Origin: Onchocerca lupi | Lineage: Eukaryota; Nematoda; Chromadorea; Rhabditida; Onchocercidae | DNA: 64,000 bases | Assembly: GCA_028564675.1 (NCBI GenBank) | Contig: JAOVVO010000288.1 | Span: 30,875 to 94,874, forward strand | Direction of reading: 5' to 3' | Part shown: piece after piece, positions 12,401 through 26,500 of the stretch | Numbering within the stretch: position 1 is the stretch's first letter | Layout: each line of letters starts with the position of its first letter | The notes under the pieces: model-generated | What the model saw: only the letters and a program-made list of their open reading frames with translations | The model's database searches: none | What the model was told of the DNA's origin: nothing | Position numbers and translations under genes: made by a program

Positions 12401-15400
12401 GCTATCTTATGAGTAGTAACACTAAAATATTTCATCATAAAAACCATTATTTTGCTTTTTAAATAAAAAGTCCCGAATTTTTCCAGAAAATATTACTTGG
12501 AAAGAGAGGAACAGAAACTTTTGATGACATGGTCTTCATAATTATTTAATATTTTGTACATTAATAATAAAATACAAATCGGATCGTGATAAATGATAAA
12601 AAAAATCTGAAGACTTTATTAATTTAAGAAAAATATCGACATAAGAAGCATAAAAGACATATTAACATTCTAAATGAGAGTTTTTCTTACCCACAGCATT
12701 TGTCAATCGATTAACAATATCGGCTCTTTTCGCCAAATTCACGATCATAGAAACTCTTTCATGCGTCAAATGAGTTCTCAAAAAAAATTCAGAAATAAGA
12801 TTTAAATGGCAATGAACCAAGAAGCTTTTCAAACTTTTTGATAAACAATGAATAACATTCAGATTATAATCATGAAATTTAGCTACTATATCTTCCTTTG
12901 AATTTTTCAAAAATGATGTGCTTACCCATCATCGATTTGATGTAAGCGACTCTGATCAGTTTTTCGAAAGTGTAACACATCGATACTGGTACGATAAACG
13001 GAATTAACATTTCGCATGCGTGGATTTACGCGTGCTGGTATGGCACGGTAAATGCCCGTTACAGCTACACGATCACCGGGTTGAACACGTTCCACCATGT
13101 CCCCGTGCGCAAGCAATGTTACAGTATGTGGTGTCTGGCCAGCAGGCATATCATCTAGAAAAAAAAACAAATTTTTAAAATTAAATTTTAAGTAGAATGA
13201 AAAATCAAATTATAACACGAAAATTGTTCGGTCAATCAGTAAATCTCTTCTGAGAAAATGGAACAGAATCCATTTCAAAAAAGTTTCTCCACAACAGGAT
13301 TCAAATACTCCATTGAGTCCAACCATCAGCTTAAAAGTCTATTATACATTCATGAATTTTAATACCGCAACATACCTGGAGATTCTTGCAGTTTAATTAT
13401 TTGTTTATCCATAAAAAGAGAACGATTATGGACAAGCTGGAAAGAATATTTGGACTGACAGTTTTGACATATAGCTGGTTCTTCAATTCGGCCACGGTCT
13501 ACTTCAACATCAGCCTAAAATACTCCTTTTCACAAAAAGTCAAAGAAAAAGTATAATTTTTTAAGCATGAAAATTTTTTGCTTTTTTACTTAAGACTTAA
13601 AAATGTGACTGAATATTTCTTATACTTTGCGCACTATCAAAAAGATAATAGAAGCTTTTAAGCAGTCTTAATTTTAATGACAATTTAAATAGAAATTACC
13701 GGAAAATTGCAAACACTGCACTGGAAATATGCTTGTCTCATTTCAGGAATCAGTGGTGAAGTTCGTACAACCATACCGCTAACAGTGATTAATTGATCGA
13801 TATCCTGTGGATTCAATGCACGCATGTTACGCGTTTTCTGTGCATTAAATGGCCGAACTTCAATCGGAGCATACAATACCTTTTGATATTTCTCGGAAAA
13901 AATTTCGTTTATCGTCAGATCAAGATATGGTATAATGTCCTTAAATACAGAAATATTTTATAAATTTAAGGAAATCAAATATGAAAGAAGTTTCGGAAAT
14001 ACAAAATCGATAAACCAAAAGTGATGATGTTATCAGCAATATAGATTACCATCTGATAAGAGAAAATAATGTTAAAACCATTATTTCACACTATGACAGT
14101 CTCTGCATTTAGATTTATTGATATTCACTATTATTTATTTACAACAACGAACTTATTTCAGTAGAAAAAGCAGTAAATAAACAGTAAATGCAAAACTTAC
14201 CGATGGATAACAAACAATTTTTCGATACAACGCTTCATCGAATAACCTGACATGTTGCAAATTCAAATTAAAAGCAATATTCTCAGACTGATCAATTTCA
14301 TACAAGCGCTCCAAATAGTATGGCCGTTCCAAATCAATTTCTGAAAATAAGTTAATTTTGGGCCTTACTTTAAGCATTTGTAAATGTTGCATTGTTATTT
14401 GGTCAAGCCACGTATTTTCAGTCAATGCTGGAAATGCCATTATCGTACTGTAGAGTCAAAAAACTATAAAAATAAAGGATTCTTCGATAACCAATTCCGA
14501 CAAGAATTACTGTTATTACTATTTGTATCATCAATACTATGGATAAAAAAAATTCCACATTATTCACATAAATCAATGAATCTGATCCTTTCCACATTAT
14601 TCACATAAATCAATGAATCTGATCCTTTTCTTATCAGTAACAGAATTATCGCTAGTATTATTTTGGAATCATTTCACCTACCCATCCGCACATTCGATGG
14701 AAGTGTCAGCATATTTTCATCATCAGAAACACTTGTCGGTCTAAATTCATAGACGAAAGTGCGAAATGCGCGCCGTATATCAAAAACACAGATACGTGTT
14801 CCCCAAATATAGAGCTTTGGGCCAGGTTCCAAACCATCTGAGAGATCGTCCTGAAGAGAAAAGTTCTACTAGCTTTAGAAAAAAAAAAAGAAGAAAAGCA
14901 TTGTAGAACATGATCATTTTTTTCGTAATATTTTGAAACCAACTTCCATATTGTCGATGCAAATTGTACGATGTTGAGATGGGGCACAGTTAATATCGGG
15001 TCGCATGTGTCGCACTGTCCGCTGCCATGACATTGTACTGCCCACTTGACTTGATGTATCCAGATCAGAGCCATAATGAAGTACACTTGATTCTAAAAAC
15101 AGGAAAAAAGTTGTTATGTATCTGTGATACACTTTCCGGAAAATATTCAGACGCATGAATGCTAGACAATGAAAGTATCTGCTGGATGATCTATTGAATA
15201 AGCAATGTGTATTCCACTGTTTAAATTGTGACTACTTTGCTAAGCGCTTTCACTTAGCTAAATTCTAGAAAGTCCCACTATACTCATAAACAACATAGTC
15301 AAATGTAAAATGAAATATCATTCTATGCTATATGCATTCTTTATGAGACAGCAGCATCACTGATAACTATCAATAATAAGTTTCAGGAACAAGAATAAAG

Positions 15401-16064
15401 TTCTTTTTTTGAACCAATCTATGTAAATTAGTTCTAATTCATGCAGAATAACTTCCTTAAATCCGATTAATTCCAGTCATATTAACGGAAATGATAAAAG
15501 TTAGACCGATAAACAATATCAAAAACTATTATTTACCGGTTAACTGCGATCGTGCTGGTGAATGGCGCTCATTTTGATCATGCTGAATTGCTTCTTGTTC
15601 TGTATTTTGGGTATTTCCATCTTCTATTATCAATATAAGATCATGTTTTAATTATAAAATAACTAGCGTGGATAATTGCTGTATAAACGGAAGAATCCGT
15701 AGAATATAATCAATATGGACCTACTGAGAATTCCAATAAAAAGGAAAAAAAAGGAGGAGCAATAAGTAATAAAGCCAGTTTGAAGTTCGTTAAAATTTTT
15801 GACATTTAGGTACTAATGTTAATAGGAAGTTTGTTGCAAATATAATTTTATTCATTGTTTTTCTAAAAATTCTGTAAAATTACCTATTTCTTGCTCTTGT
15901 AATGATGACGGTTGTCGATATGAATTTCTACTTCGGGATTGTGAAGTTCTCGTCGAATTACTAGAAGCCTGAGAGGACATTTGATGTGAATTCGGAGGAC
16001 TTCCCGAAGCGGTAGAAGAGAGACGATGGCGCGAAGAATGTGAATGGGACGAATTCCCAGACAT
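9490..16064 (-). CDS. mcm-4: DNA replication licensing factor MCM4
   Basis: A subunit of the MCM2-7 replicative helicase. I assemble 18 exons: 16064-15884, 15623-15537, 15092-14944, 14850-14682, 14427-14201, 13939-13700, 13514-13376, 13154-12926, 12776-12691, 12353-12190, 11910-11793, 11725-11640, 11252-11092, 10993-10890, 10661-10516, 10393-10284, 10084-9880 and 9591-9490. Together they give 900 aa in one frame. The N-terminus is a Ser-rich disordered tail, as in other MCM4 proteins. A C4 zinc ribbon is formed by CSVC and CQNC. The AAA+ core has Walker A GDPGTSKS, Walker B CCIDEFDKM and the arginine-finger motif LLSRFDLIF, followed by a winged-helix C-terminus. Sequence along the whole core follows human MCM4 rather than other MCMs (for example DMPAGQTPHTV, GIYRAIPARVNPR). 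One intron (10283-10085) appears to be GC-AG. The first exon has an acceptor-like site about 40 bases before the ATG. Confidence 0.96.
14553..14627. repeat. Two-copy direct tandem repeat, unit 37 bp
   Basis: Within an mcm-4 intron. The unit beginning TTCCACATTATTCACATAAA is present at 14553 and again at 14590 with no differences seen. It looks like a recent slippage or replication duplication, or possibly an assembly duplication. Confidence 0.85.
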
Positions 16065-19000
16065 TTCTAGAAGGAATGTCGATTTCTCTTTCTTCGTCTG
16101 TCTAAAAAAATTAAATTTTAGTTTAAACATCCGGCTCATTTATAGTCTAACTTAATTAATGAGTTCATAGTCCAGTCCCTCTAAATTAAATTATGGCCTG
16201 ACGCACGCCAATGGTCTACTCCACATTTCCTTTTCCCGCTTGAAAAATATTTGAATTTCCATCTTGCAATCTTTGAGAGTGACAGTGAAATTCTACATCC
16301 CACTTATTGTGGAATCTTGACGGATCGTCGAATTGTTCATGATGGCAGGAAGGAGAAGGCAAATAAGGGGATATGGTATTTCCGGGTGATAAATTATGCC
16401 GAACTGATCTACTAAATAATGAATCGATCTGATATTGAGGGAAAATTTTCAAGTTGAATAAATGGAAATTGATTTAAATGCATCGGGTAAGAGATCAGGT
16501 AAGTCATCGGGTGACTCTTCATCTAACACATAATAAAATTAATTTTCAAAAAAATATTACATTGTATACGATTCATCCGTTCATCCCCAATGAATTTTCC
16601 CATTATATTATGAATAGTATTGCCACATAGGGTTATTGTCACTTCTTAGACGCAGCATAATTTTCTGTGCAAGGTCGGTGCTCTTCAAGTTTTGTCAACA
16701 TCAAAAGGCTCAAATGTAAATAGAATGCATATCTCTAGTTTAGAATACCTATCTGACTTTTTACTGTTGTTTTTATTAGAGAATTATCTTGTTCTTTTCT
16801 CATGTATAAAACTTATGAAGGGAACGAATTCTTTTAATTGCATCGTTGAATTGTTTTAAAATATTAATATATTGTAACCAAAGATATGCGTTCTATTTGC
16901 TGTTAGTAGACGGAATTATCACCTGAGTCTTTTGGTGCTGACACAACTTCGAGAAAGAGTATTAACCTTTCTAAAAAATAATAAAAACTGGAAATCGTTT
17001 GGTAGAATGAGATATATAACTAAAACTTTCGCACTTATCAATAAATCATAGCACATTGGTTTGTAGATGGGATCGAGAAAAAAAAAGTCTGGTTTGAGGT
17101 CTAAGCGGTATCTCGAATTGTCATCCTAAAATGCGAAAGTTGTTTTTTTGCCTATCAAAATTAAGACAGTGATACGTGTTACATGATAATCACTACCATC
17201 TGTTCAATATTCATGACATCCCTAATCAGAAGTGAGCATTAAAGGAGCATGTTTTTACAACCAACATTTGGCATTATTCGTCTTTAAAATTGCAACTTTA
17301 CTATTCTTCTTCAAAATTTTAACTTTGCCGGTAAAATTAATTATAGTCAATAATCCACTTTCTGTCATTTCTTTTCTCTAATTCGTTTTCCATTCGATTT
17401 TACTTTCTAATTAGTAACAAATGTGATATAATTTGTTGATTTTTTGGATTCCTGTCTGATACGTAATGATGTTGTAATTGCACTGTTAGTAAGTTTTTCC
17501 GTTTCTCCAAAGATTTAAATCTATTCTCTTATCAAATTTTTGTCAAAGGAAAAAAAGAGTACTTATCCTTATAAGATTCTAATATTTTAAGATTGGGAAC
17601 ATAAGTTTAATTAGATTAAAAATAACATTATTATGGTAAAATCTCGACAGAAGCATAATTTTCGGTTTTAGTGAAAAGAAACGAAATTTTTAAATAGTCG
17701 ATATTTTTATTTTTGACATTTGTAACTTACTTTGTATTCTGCAGTTTTCTGCAGCATTTGCTTTGAATTCAAAAAAATAACTATACAAAAGTTATTTTTT
17801 TCTCTAGAAAATTACTCTAAATTCTTTCTACTCTTAAGTTCTTTTTTGTTTTTAGTTAAACTATTGATATGGCCCATAAATTGAATGATAATGAAATTTA
17901 TTCCTTCAAAATGCTTAATATTTTCTTTACTCACAGTCATATCTTAGCTATCTAAAGTTTTCAATGAAGGAGCATCGATAAATGGATCGCAGTAAATTAA
18001 AATAAGTAAAAATTGTACGAAAGGAATTATTTAAAAAAAATTATGCTGGATAGTCATTTCCAACCATTTACAAAAATATTTGAACGAAAAAGCAGATCGA
18101 TTTGACGCTTCATTTAATTTATCATATTGCCAAAAATGAAAGCAATTTGCCATGAGTATTTGATATTTTTTCAATAAATAATTACCAGTAATTCATCGCA
18201 GATATTTTTCGAACTTCTTTCTATGTATAAGTTTAGAAATTAATATAGCTAATGATAGCGCATATCATAAAAGGTAGGCTTCCAATTTGAGAAATCAGCT
18301 GAAGATAAATTAGCTGGAGATGATTTCTAAAAAGGAATCAAATTGGAAGTTTAGATCTAATGATGCGCGCTATCATCATCCATTTTAATAACCAGATTTA
18401 TAAAGTAAAAGAAGTTTAGCATTTCCACCAACTAATAAGAAGATTTTAGAGTTGTTTGGTATGATTTTCATTAGGAAAGGTAACCTTTCGCTAGATTTCT
18501 CGTATTTTTAATAATAATTTTCAGTATTTTAAATTTCAGCAAAATGTTTAAAATTCTTGGTGTTCTGTGTAGCAAACGAACGATGGCAAAATAGCGCTGA
18601 ATTAATCATTCTGAAAATACTGCTTTAAAATAGTTACATTAGAATAGAGAATACATATGATATAGATACCAGGCATTTTATTATCATTCGATCATTCTCC
18701 AATATGGTGAAAATTTTTCATAACTGGAAACTTCAAGTTATCCAGTTTATTAAATATAATTCTTACAAATGACGATTTACTGCAATTCGATCAATTAAGA
18801 ACAAGAAAACTGAATTTGCAATTTCAATAAAAAAAGGTGCCGAAAGTTAAAACTAGACAAAAACTAATTTATTGTGAAGAAATCTAAGCTGCTTGTGAGT
18901 ATTGTCAATATTGTAATTCAATGAACATATCATTTTCGTCAAATATGTTGCATTAATAATTGCTTGATGAAGGATCTAACTTTCAGATTGATTTCATGAA

Positions 19001-21924
19001 GCTCAATTTTCTCGTATAATTTATCAATCTATATATGCACCTGTGAGAAATGTTATTTTAATTTGAAATTCTATTTTTGAATTTAAGATGTCAAGAATTG
19101 TTAGGAACGCTTTTGATCAAGTCAAGAAACTATTGCTGTATAGATAGAGAGATTTTGTCAAAAGATAAGGAATTATTAAATTTTTTTCATCAAGAAATGT
19201 AATCGGTGAAGACTTTTTGATGGTCAGAAAATAAAGCTCATTTCTGAAAACCATAAATCTGTAATGGGACAAATACTTTCGTTGTTAAATTTTGAATTCC
19301 AGAAAAATTGCTGTTTTGCCATTACTTTTAGATCGAATAAAAAAAAAAAAGATTGATTCAGATATTTAAATTCTTTGAAGTTTGAGAAATCGCAATTGAT
19401 AAATGGAATAACTGAATAAGCGTGCAGATTTTTTAATTTGTTTGAATTCATAGTAGTCTTGTGATTTCAACCATCTGTCGATAGGAAGAGGAATTATATA
19501 AAATTTTGGTTTCCTTTTCTCTGCAATTCTCCAACTTAAATATAAATAATTTGGCTCAAATTCCGGTAATTATGGCATTCTCGTTTCATCCACAACAGTT
19601 TTTAAGAATGCAACCATCAATGCAAACTTTAATCAAACTTTAACTTTGCAACTAGCATTGCCTTAACAGATTAACTACTCAAATATGAATGAATATATGA
19701 AATCAAATAAAACTTTTGTTTGCAGAAAAAAAAAAATTTCTGTGCGAAAATTTTCAGAAAATACAAGATTTGAAACGAACATTTGATGGACTACGATTCA
19801 GAGTTTGGCTTTAATAAACGATCGTTTGATCATATGGATTTGTCCGAATTTTTAATAAAAAGAACGAAAGAAGTTGTATTGGTCTTGCGGAAAAAAAAAG
19901 CAATTGCACATATACGAGAGGTAATTGTTGATCATTTTCTGTTTCTTTAATGACATAATTGAATTTGATCGAGGACCAGTGTTTTGAATTTGTATATTTA
20001 CATGAAATTTCATTCAAATCGCATTTAATCATTTTAGAAATGTCTCCTTCCTGATCTAATCCATTCGTCTTCATACCAAAATCAGAATAAGGTGCTGAAA
20101 TTCGTGATAAATAGTGATATAATTAAAAAAGAGTCGTTAAAAAATCTCAAATGGGAGCATTAACGAAGAGAATGAAATTCGAACATTTATGGAATTTCAG
20201 ATCATTTAGTAATTCTGCAACTACAGACGTGAAAGAGCCTTTCTACAGAATAAAGTCTTCTTATTTTGTTCTCTGTAAGAATCATTCCGTTTCATACATT
20301 CATAACTCTGAGTTCTAAGCAGCATACGCATGATAGATGAAAATTAGAATTGTTAATTTTTTTTGCAATAATTTCTGTAAAATATTTAATATGTTATTTT
20401 CATAAAATTTAGGCAACTACTGATCTTTTACCTTCCCTATGCCCTATATTCTTAAGGTTTCAGATGCCTGCACAATGAAATTCTCGTGTCGTCTGATCAG
20501 TTGCTTCTGCATATAGACATCCAAAAATAAGCTGCTCATTATAATTTTAAAATCTTAGCAAAATTTCGAAATCAATTCTGTCAAAGGTCTAATTTTTGAT
20601 ATAATAATTGATGATGCAAATAAGAAAGTTCCAGATTTCCAATAAATCTTTGATATTACAAGCCAGGACAAGATTTATGCAAACTGCAAGAATTAACAAC
20701 CAAGATATTTATAGTGACACTATTTGCATTTCATCACACTATGCACCGAGCCTCTCGAAACAGGCTTAATATGTTGGCCATCACTTTATCTTATTTATTA
20801 GAACATCGGTAATTTTGGCTACGATTCTAGAAACAAAAAAACTTCATGGGAGAAATATGTCTGTAAATGATGAATAAATAGCAATATTTATCCATGTAAT
20901 TATACCCACTTCCGAATTAAATGATCAATAACTTTAAAATCTCCATGCTTTCAAAATGCGCATTTATTTCTATCAATATCGATTATCGGAATATCAAATA
21001 AGTTAGGACAAATAGATAGGGATTTTATTATAGGAATTCGATGCAGTCACATTGCTAGTCATGTATTATGAAATTTTCAATGATTTTAAACAGTCTCAAG
21101 TTTACAACACTTTTTTTGGAATCATGTTAGAGTCTCATGCCTCAAGCAGAACAACAAATCCTTGAAATTTTTGAAAAATTTCCGGTTAAAATTGAAAATA
21201 CACAAGTTCCACTTTTAAAACAATATGCATAACAAGTCATTAAGGATACCAGTCACTGTTTGTTAAATTTTCAGGCACTTAGTTCTTCCTTCTGCACGCT
21301 GCGACGAAAATTCTCTGGCACTGGCCAGTCTTTTACCTAGTGATGCCTTGAGAATTCAGTGAAGAATTCAGTGCTTAAAATGAAGTCCATAACAATTAAT
21401 ATGATATGAAAAATATTTACAAACAAAAGGTAACAATAGCAAAAATATAGGAGTGAAAGCTAAGCTATATTATTTACTTCCACTATCCAATCTGAGCGCT
21501 CAAAACGAGATAAAAAATGGAAAGAACAAAATAACAATATAATATAATTATTTTGATTTGGAATCAAGAAGCCTCTTACCTATTTGCACTTCTTTTCTTT
21601 TTTGGATATTTCCATTCAAAAAAATTGGAGAACGCGGAGCGGCAGTAACAGCAGTCGATCTACTATGTATATATAAATTACGCAATAATTTAGTTATGCA
21701 TAAACTAGTCGGTCATGCATGAGATATCGTTGCAATAACAAAAGAACTTACTGATGTACACATCAATACGAGATAAGCTGGAAGGGTGATGAAGTACATA
21801 CAATCAATTAGTTAAACTATTCTTGCGAAACTTGTCCATATTTAAGACTAAACCCGTAAAATTTCAACAGTATAAAATAAACAATAGTTAGCCGAAACAG
21901 AAGAATATGACAGTCGTAGAAAGC
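16065..21924. other. 5.9 kb gene-poor stretch between mcm-4 and CC2D1
   Basis: No gene with recognisable homology is seen here. The stretch holds an isolated minus-strand open frame at 16452-16216 (Ser/Pro/His-rich, no recognised domain), a MITE-like hairpin at 18251-18376, and two short minus-strand segments with good splice borders (21777-21752 and 21659-21580). These segments could be upstream exons of mcm-4 (see findings). The rest is AT-rich with frequent stops in all frames. Confidence 0.5.
18251..18376. repeat. Long imperfect inverted repeat (MITE-like hairpin)
   Basis: The left end AATGATAGCGCATATCAT and inner TTCCAATTTGA match the reverse complement of the right end (TGATGCGCGCTATCAT, with TCAAATTGGAA inside). 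Arms are about 50-60 bases with a short centre. A terminal TGATAGCGC is shared. No open frame inside, so it would be a non-autonomous element or a structured RNA, not a transposase gene. Confidence 0.6.
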
Positions 21925-23484
21925 TCATAGTTCCAATATCAACCATTTTTTCTGCGTAATTGAAAGCTTCTTTCCATTCAAAGGCTCGCGAATACGTACC
22001 TGAAATTTTATTAAGAAATAATAATTAAACCCGATCTAAAAAAATTATGCATAATATTCACATTCTTTAAAAAAAACATGCAATTCCATCCTGTCCTCGT
22101 TTGTCTAAAAAATATGAGAAAAGATCAAATTAATACGAAGAAATAAAAAATAAATAACCCGGTAATTCAATTTTCCTCTTGTTTGCTTTCGTCCTTCCAT
22201 CAGATCTATGCTTTCATGAATGTGAACTTTTTCTTCCAAATCGACCAACTTGCAGTCGGCAGTAGCAATTAGTTTGTCACTCCTTAGAAAACCGCCTTTT
22301 TGATAAATCTGAAAAGAAGGAATTTTTTGACAGATCGGAAAATAAGTAGAAAAAAGCAAGAGCTATAAAATAAATTTTCTAATAATATGTTAAATCATCA
22401 TCTTTATGGAAAGCCTACAAGAATATTTCTGTACCCATGATGAAAGAAAAATAGGAATGTTTTATTTCTTATTATTTTTGATATTCAAACTAATAAATGA
22501 TTAATAATGTGATTTTCAAATAACCTCAAATTTCAAACAGTTCCTTTTAATGATTCTTTGTAACTGTTTGGTTTTCCGATTGATTGTCAGCAGAAATTTC
22601 TGATTGTATTCTAAAAATAACGAGACATAAAATACATAAATTAATAAATAAGGATTTGTAATGGAGAGGAAAAAAGGATAAAAAAAAAGCCGACAACACA
22701 ATAAACTGCATCAAGGCTGCAAAAATGTATTGCAATAATAATAGATTTTCTCTTTTTCCTTTATTTCCTAATTGTTTTTGTCTTATTCTTTTTAAATTGT
22801 CTTTGTATTGTTTTTTCCCTCCTTTTGTCCCATTTCTCCGAAAATAGCAAACTATTCTCCCTCTCTGGTTATGAGCAAAGATTGGGAGTACATGAATAAT
22901 TGCATAACAAAACATTTGGCAAGCTAGGATGAGATTTTTACTGCTAGCAATAATGATAACAGAATAAAATGAAAACTATAAAATTCTTAAAAAATAATGC
23001 GAAATCAGGAAGAGAAGATATTTTCCAACTATAACCTGAGTTCATATATTTTTCGCCAGTTGATAACAAATACATTCTACATTTATAAAGAGTATCACAA
23101 TAATAAATCAATTCATAAATATTTCATTTTATTCTAGCTTACATTTCACGATAGAAAAGTAAATGACTATAGCAATTCATTTCTCAAAATTCGACGGTAG
23201 ACATACATCGAAGTAGACAATATATAAAAAAGAAATACCTGGCGAATTCGTAGCAGATATAACTTTAGTTCTACCAGTTTGATGAGCGTCGTGGGGAAAT
23301 GCAAAATTATATTTTACAAATAGATAACCATCAGACGATTTCCAACCTGGAATATTTTTCTTTCGACTTTTAATGAAATTTGCATATAATCATAAAAATC
23401 TGCTTTGAAAATATCGCGATGGTAATGCTTAAGAACTTACAAGTACAGCTGGTTCTTGAGCAATATTAGATACTTAGCATCACT

Positions 23485-23519
<35 letters not shown>

Positions 23520-26500
23520 ATAGGATTTTAATAGGAACCATAATATCACTCTATAAACAATATAACACTGTATAAGATAGAAACTGAACAAGAACCTGCT
23601 GGTAATTTTGCGTCGACTACTTTTATTATTGTTAATTCGATGTGATTTTCATCTACTTCCATACATACTTCTACCGAAGGTATGTTTCGAGTTTCATAAC
23701 GAAATCTGGGAAAAAATAATACTAAATTGAAATTTGAAATAATTAGTGAAAACTTATAAAATTAGCAAACAATTTTTTGAGGAAAATCTTGAAATCGAGA
23801 TAAATCAAATAAGGAATTTGGTATTTGCAAAAATTTCTTACTGTGGCACTACTGCACCCCTTTTGGCCAGTTCGCGTAAAAATATCAAATCTCTTTTCGA
23901 AATGGCAGACCAAGTTTCGAACATCTTTACTCGAGTTACATCACCCAACCTAAAAAGTGTAACAGAATGAGCAACATGACTTACTAGAAAATTTCTAATG
24001 ATATACGAAAGTCCGTTATAGAAAACACAAAACGGTTAATATCAGTTAACATTAACTCAGCTTAAATTTATTCCTACTGATGAAAATAAATTATTCATAA
24101 TTATGAACATTAACTTGCAAAATGTTAATTCAACTATGATAAAAGATAAACATTTGAAAAGAAAGATAAAAAAACTAACTGTGTAAATGCAAATCCATAT
24201 TCTTCGCAAAGCTTTACCTGATAAATGAGATCCTTTTCCATTGTGGCAAATACTTCAATAGGTGTACCTGTGGTAAAAAAGTGATTTGCATTGAACATTT
24301 TCGTAAATCATACTCACATGAAAAACAAGGAAATAAATTAAAAGATAATTCAATCCACCTTTGATAGCAGCATCGAAACATGTGTGATGCTCCAATGATG
24401 GTTTAAGAGTCTTTGCAGAAGCTCGAACTTGCGGTGGCACAGGTGTTTTTTCAATATTGACAGGCAAACCATTCTTCGAAGCAGCAATCATTTTATCAAA
24501 ACCCTAAAGATGAGAATTTAATTGAGCAACAGCTAAGAATTTATTAAGCAATAGCTAAAAATTTACTAAGGAATGTTCAGTTTTCATTTCACGTATTTCA
24601 AATCTCGCAACAACTTCGAAAATGTGTAGGACCTAGCCCCTAATGAGATTGGTATTAGAGATATACTTCGATGTTGTCAAGAAGAACAATTATTTCTAAT
24701 TTACAAGTTCTAAGCTAGAATGTGAAAGACACCTTTGCAGCAAGCAAAAACTTTTTGGCAGTAATCATGTCACCCTTTTTCTTTGCAGCAATAGCAGCTT
24801 GCTTGAACTGCAGTTGTCGTTTGAGCAGAAAATCAAGCTGTTGCTTTTGACGTGATTGTCTTCCTGATATTGACGGTTCAGGTGCAGCAAATGGACCCAT
24901 TTCAGGTAGTGGCCTTCGATGCGACATCACTATTCCATCTCAAATTTCATTTAAAACTGTGTTTGTCTAATAAACACTATGTCTGTCATTACAAAAATAA
25001 TCGAAACTAAATCGCATGGATTCAAAGAAAAAATGCAAGAAAATTACTTGTGTTAGTAGCGGCCATGTTCCCTAAAAGAGGAAGAGGTGGATATCCAGGA
25101 GGACATGGCAGTTGACTTGTATCGACTGGTTTATTTGAATGATATGCTTTAATTGCATCTTCATATTGCTTTAAAATACGAGCATTCATTCTACAAGTAT
25201 AGTTAGAAGTGAATTAATTAGAGACAAAACAATAGTAGAAAGAACAATAACTGCCCCTTTACATATTATTTATAGAAAACACATTTCCTGACAGGGATTG
25301 TCGATAAGAATAAATGCTACAACAGTCTATATCAAAAAGACATGAAAAAATCAGTTTAACCAGAATTCATGAGAAATATACCTGTATTTTCGATTGTCGT
25401 TTTCTATTTGATTTTGGTCGCATAAAGTTTTATATTTCTGCACACGTTGTTGCAATCCATCTAGTAATGTCTTTGGAGAAGGAGGGACTTCTTCATGCTG
25501 CAACAATTCGACACTTTTTTTTTAACGTTAATCGGAATACAATTACTACTTTCTTTACGCAAAAGAAAATGAATAACATGATCCCTTTCGTCCCTTTAGA
25601 CATTTCAGTGTGCAAAAATTTCCGGACAAAAAAATTCGAAAATGTCAGAAAATTGCATTACATAGAATACAATCATATATCTTCTTCATTGTATCCGTCT
25701 CCTGATTTAATATCAGTCCTCAGTGTTATAATGCTTCCTTTACTTTTAGTTTAAAAACTTAGGATAAAAAAGAGCGAACTTCTATTATTTTAATTTCTTG
25801 TAATAGTTATTGAAAGGCAGAGAAATTGCTGAAACTCGCCAAACTTTTCCGGTAAGTAAAGTTAATTTATCTATACAGATAACTTATGACAGATTAAGTT
25901 AGTTATAAAATCCTGAAGAGTGTCATCTGCTGAACAAATATTTTTTAACTACAGGAAATACTAATGTAGTTGAACAAAAACAAGAGATAGAAAAATATGG
26001 ATGAATTTTCTACAAAACCGCAAATCGAAAACTATCCCTTGCATTAATGCTTCCGACTTAAGTCAACTATTGATCAATGCTGGGTTCAGAATCTTTGGAC
26101 GAAGATTAGAACTTACTATATTTGAACAATCGAAAAAAAAAAAAGGCATTCATCGGAATTTAAGGGCAAAAAGAAAGAAAAAATCGTAGGTATCGTTACA
26201 CTAGGAAGCAGAAATCAGATGTTAATTTTTTGATGTCCTGATGATCATCTAAAGCTACAATTTTTTTTTTGCAGTGAGAAAATTATCTTACGACGGTTGT
26301 TTCTACATGAGAAAATATTTGAGTACACATTTAATTCATCATATAATAAACAATACTTCAAATATCCCATTATAGGTAACACAATACAAATGAAATTGCC
26401 ATTTATGTTTACAATACAAATTAACCTTGGTTGGTTTGTAGGGAATAGCTGGAGGTGGAAGTTCGTTCTCCTCACATTCCGTCACTTGACCATCATCCAT

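Noticed and set aside
14706..15156. Several overlapping minus-strand open frames
   Set aside because: Only the frames that join as mcm-4 exons 15092-14944 and 14850-14682 are kept; the others are shadows.
16216..16452. Minus-strand open frame of 78 residues upstream of mcm-4
   Set aside because: Ser/Pro/His-rich with no recognisable domain, and I found no splice phase that joins it to mcm-4 or to the exons near 21.6 kb. It may be chance.
22547..22915. Minus-strand 122-residue open frame
   Set aside because: Overlaps the true CC2D1 exon 22610-22525 in another frame and otherwise lies in intron; lysine-rich then hydrophobic AT-driven composition.
25314..25754. Plus-strand 146-residue open frame
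   Set aside because: Antisense to CC2D1 exon 25497-25382 and flanking introns; no domain.
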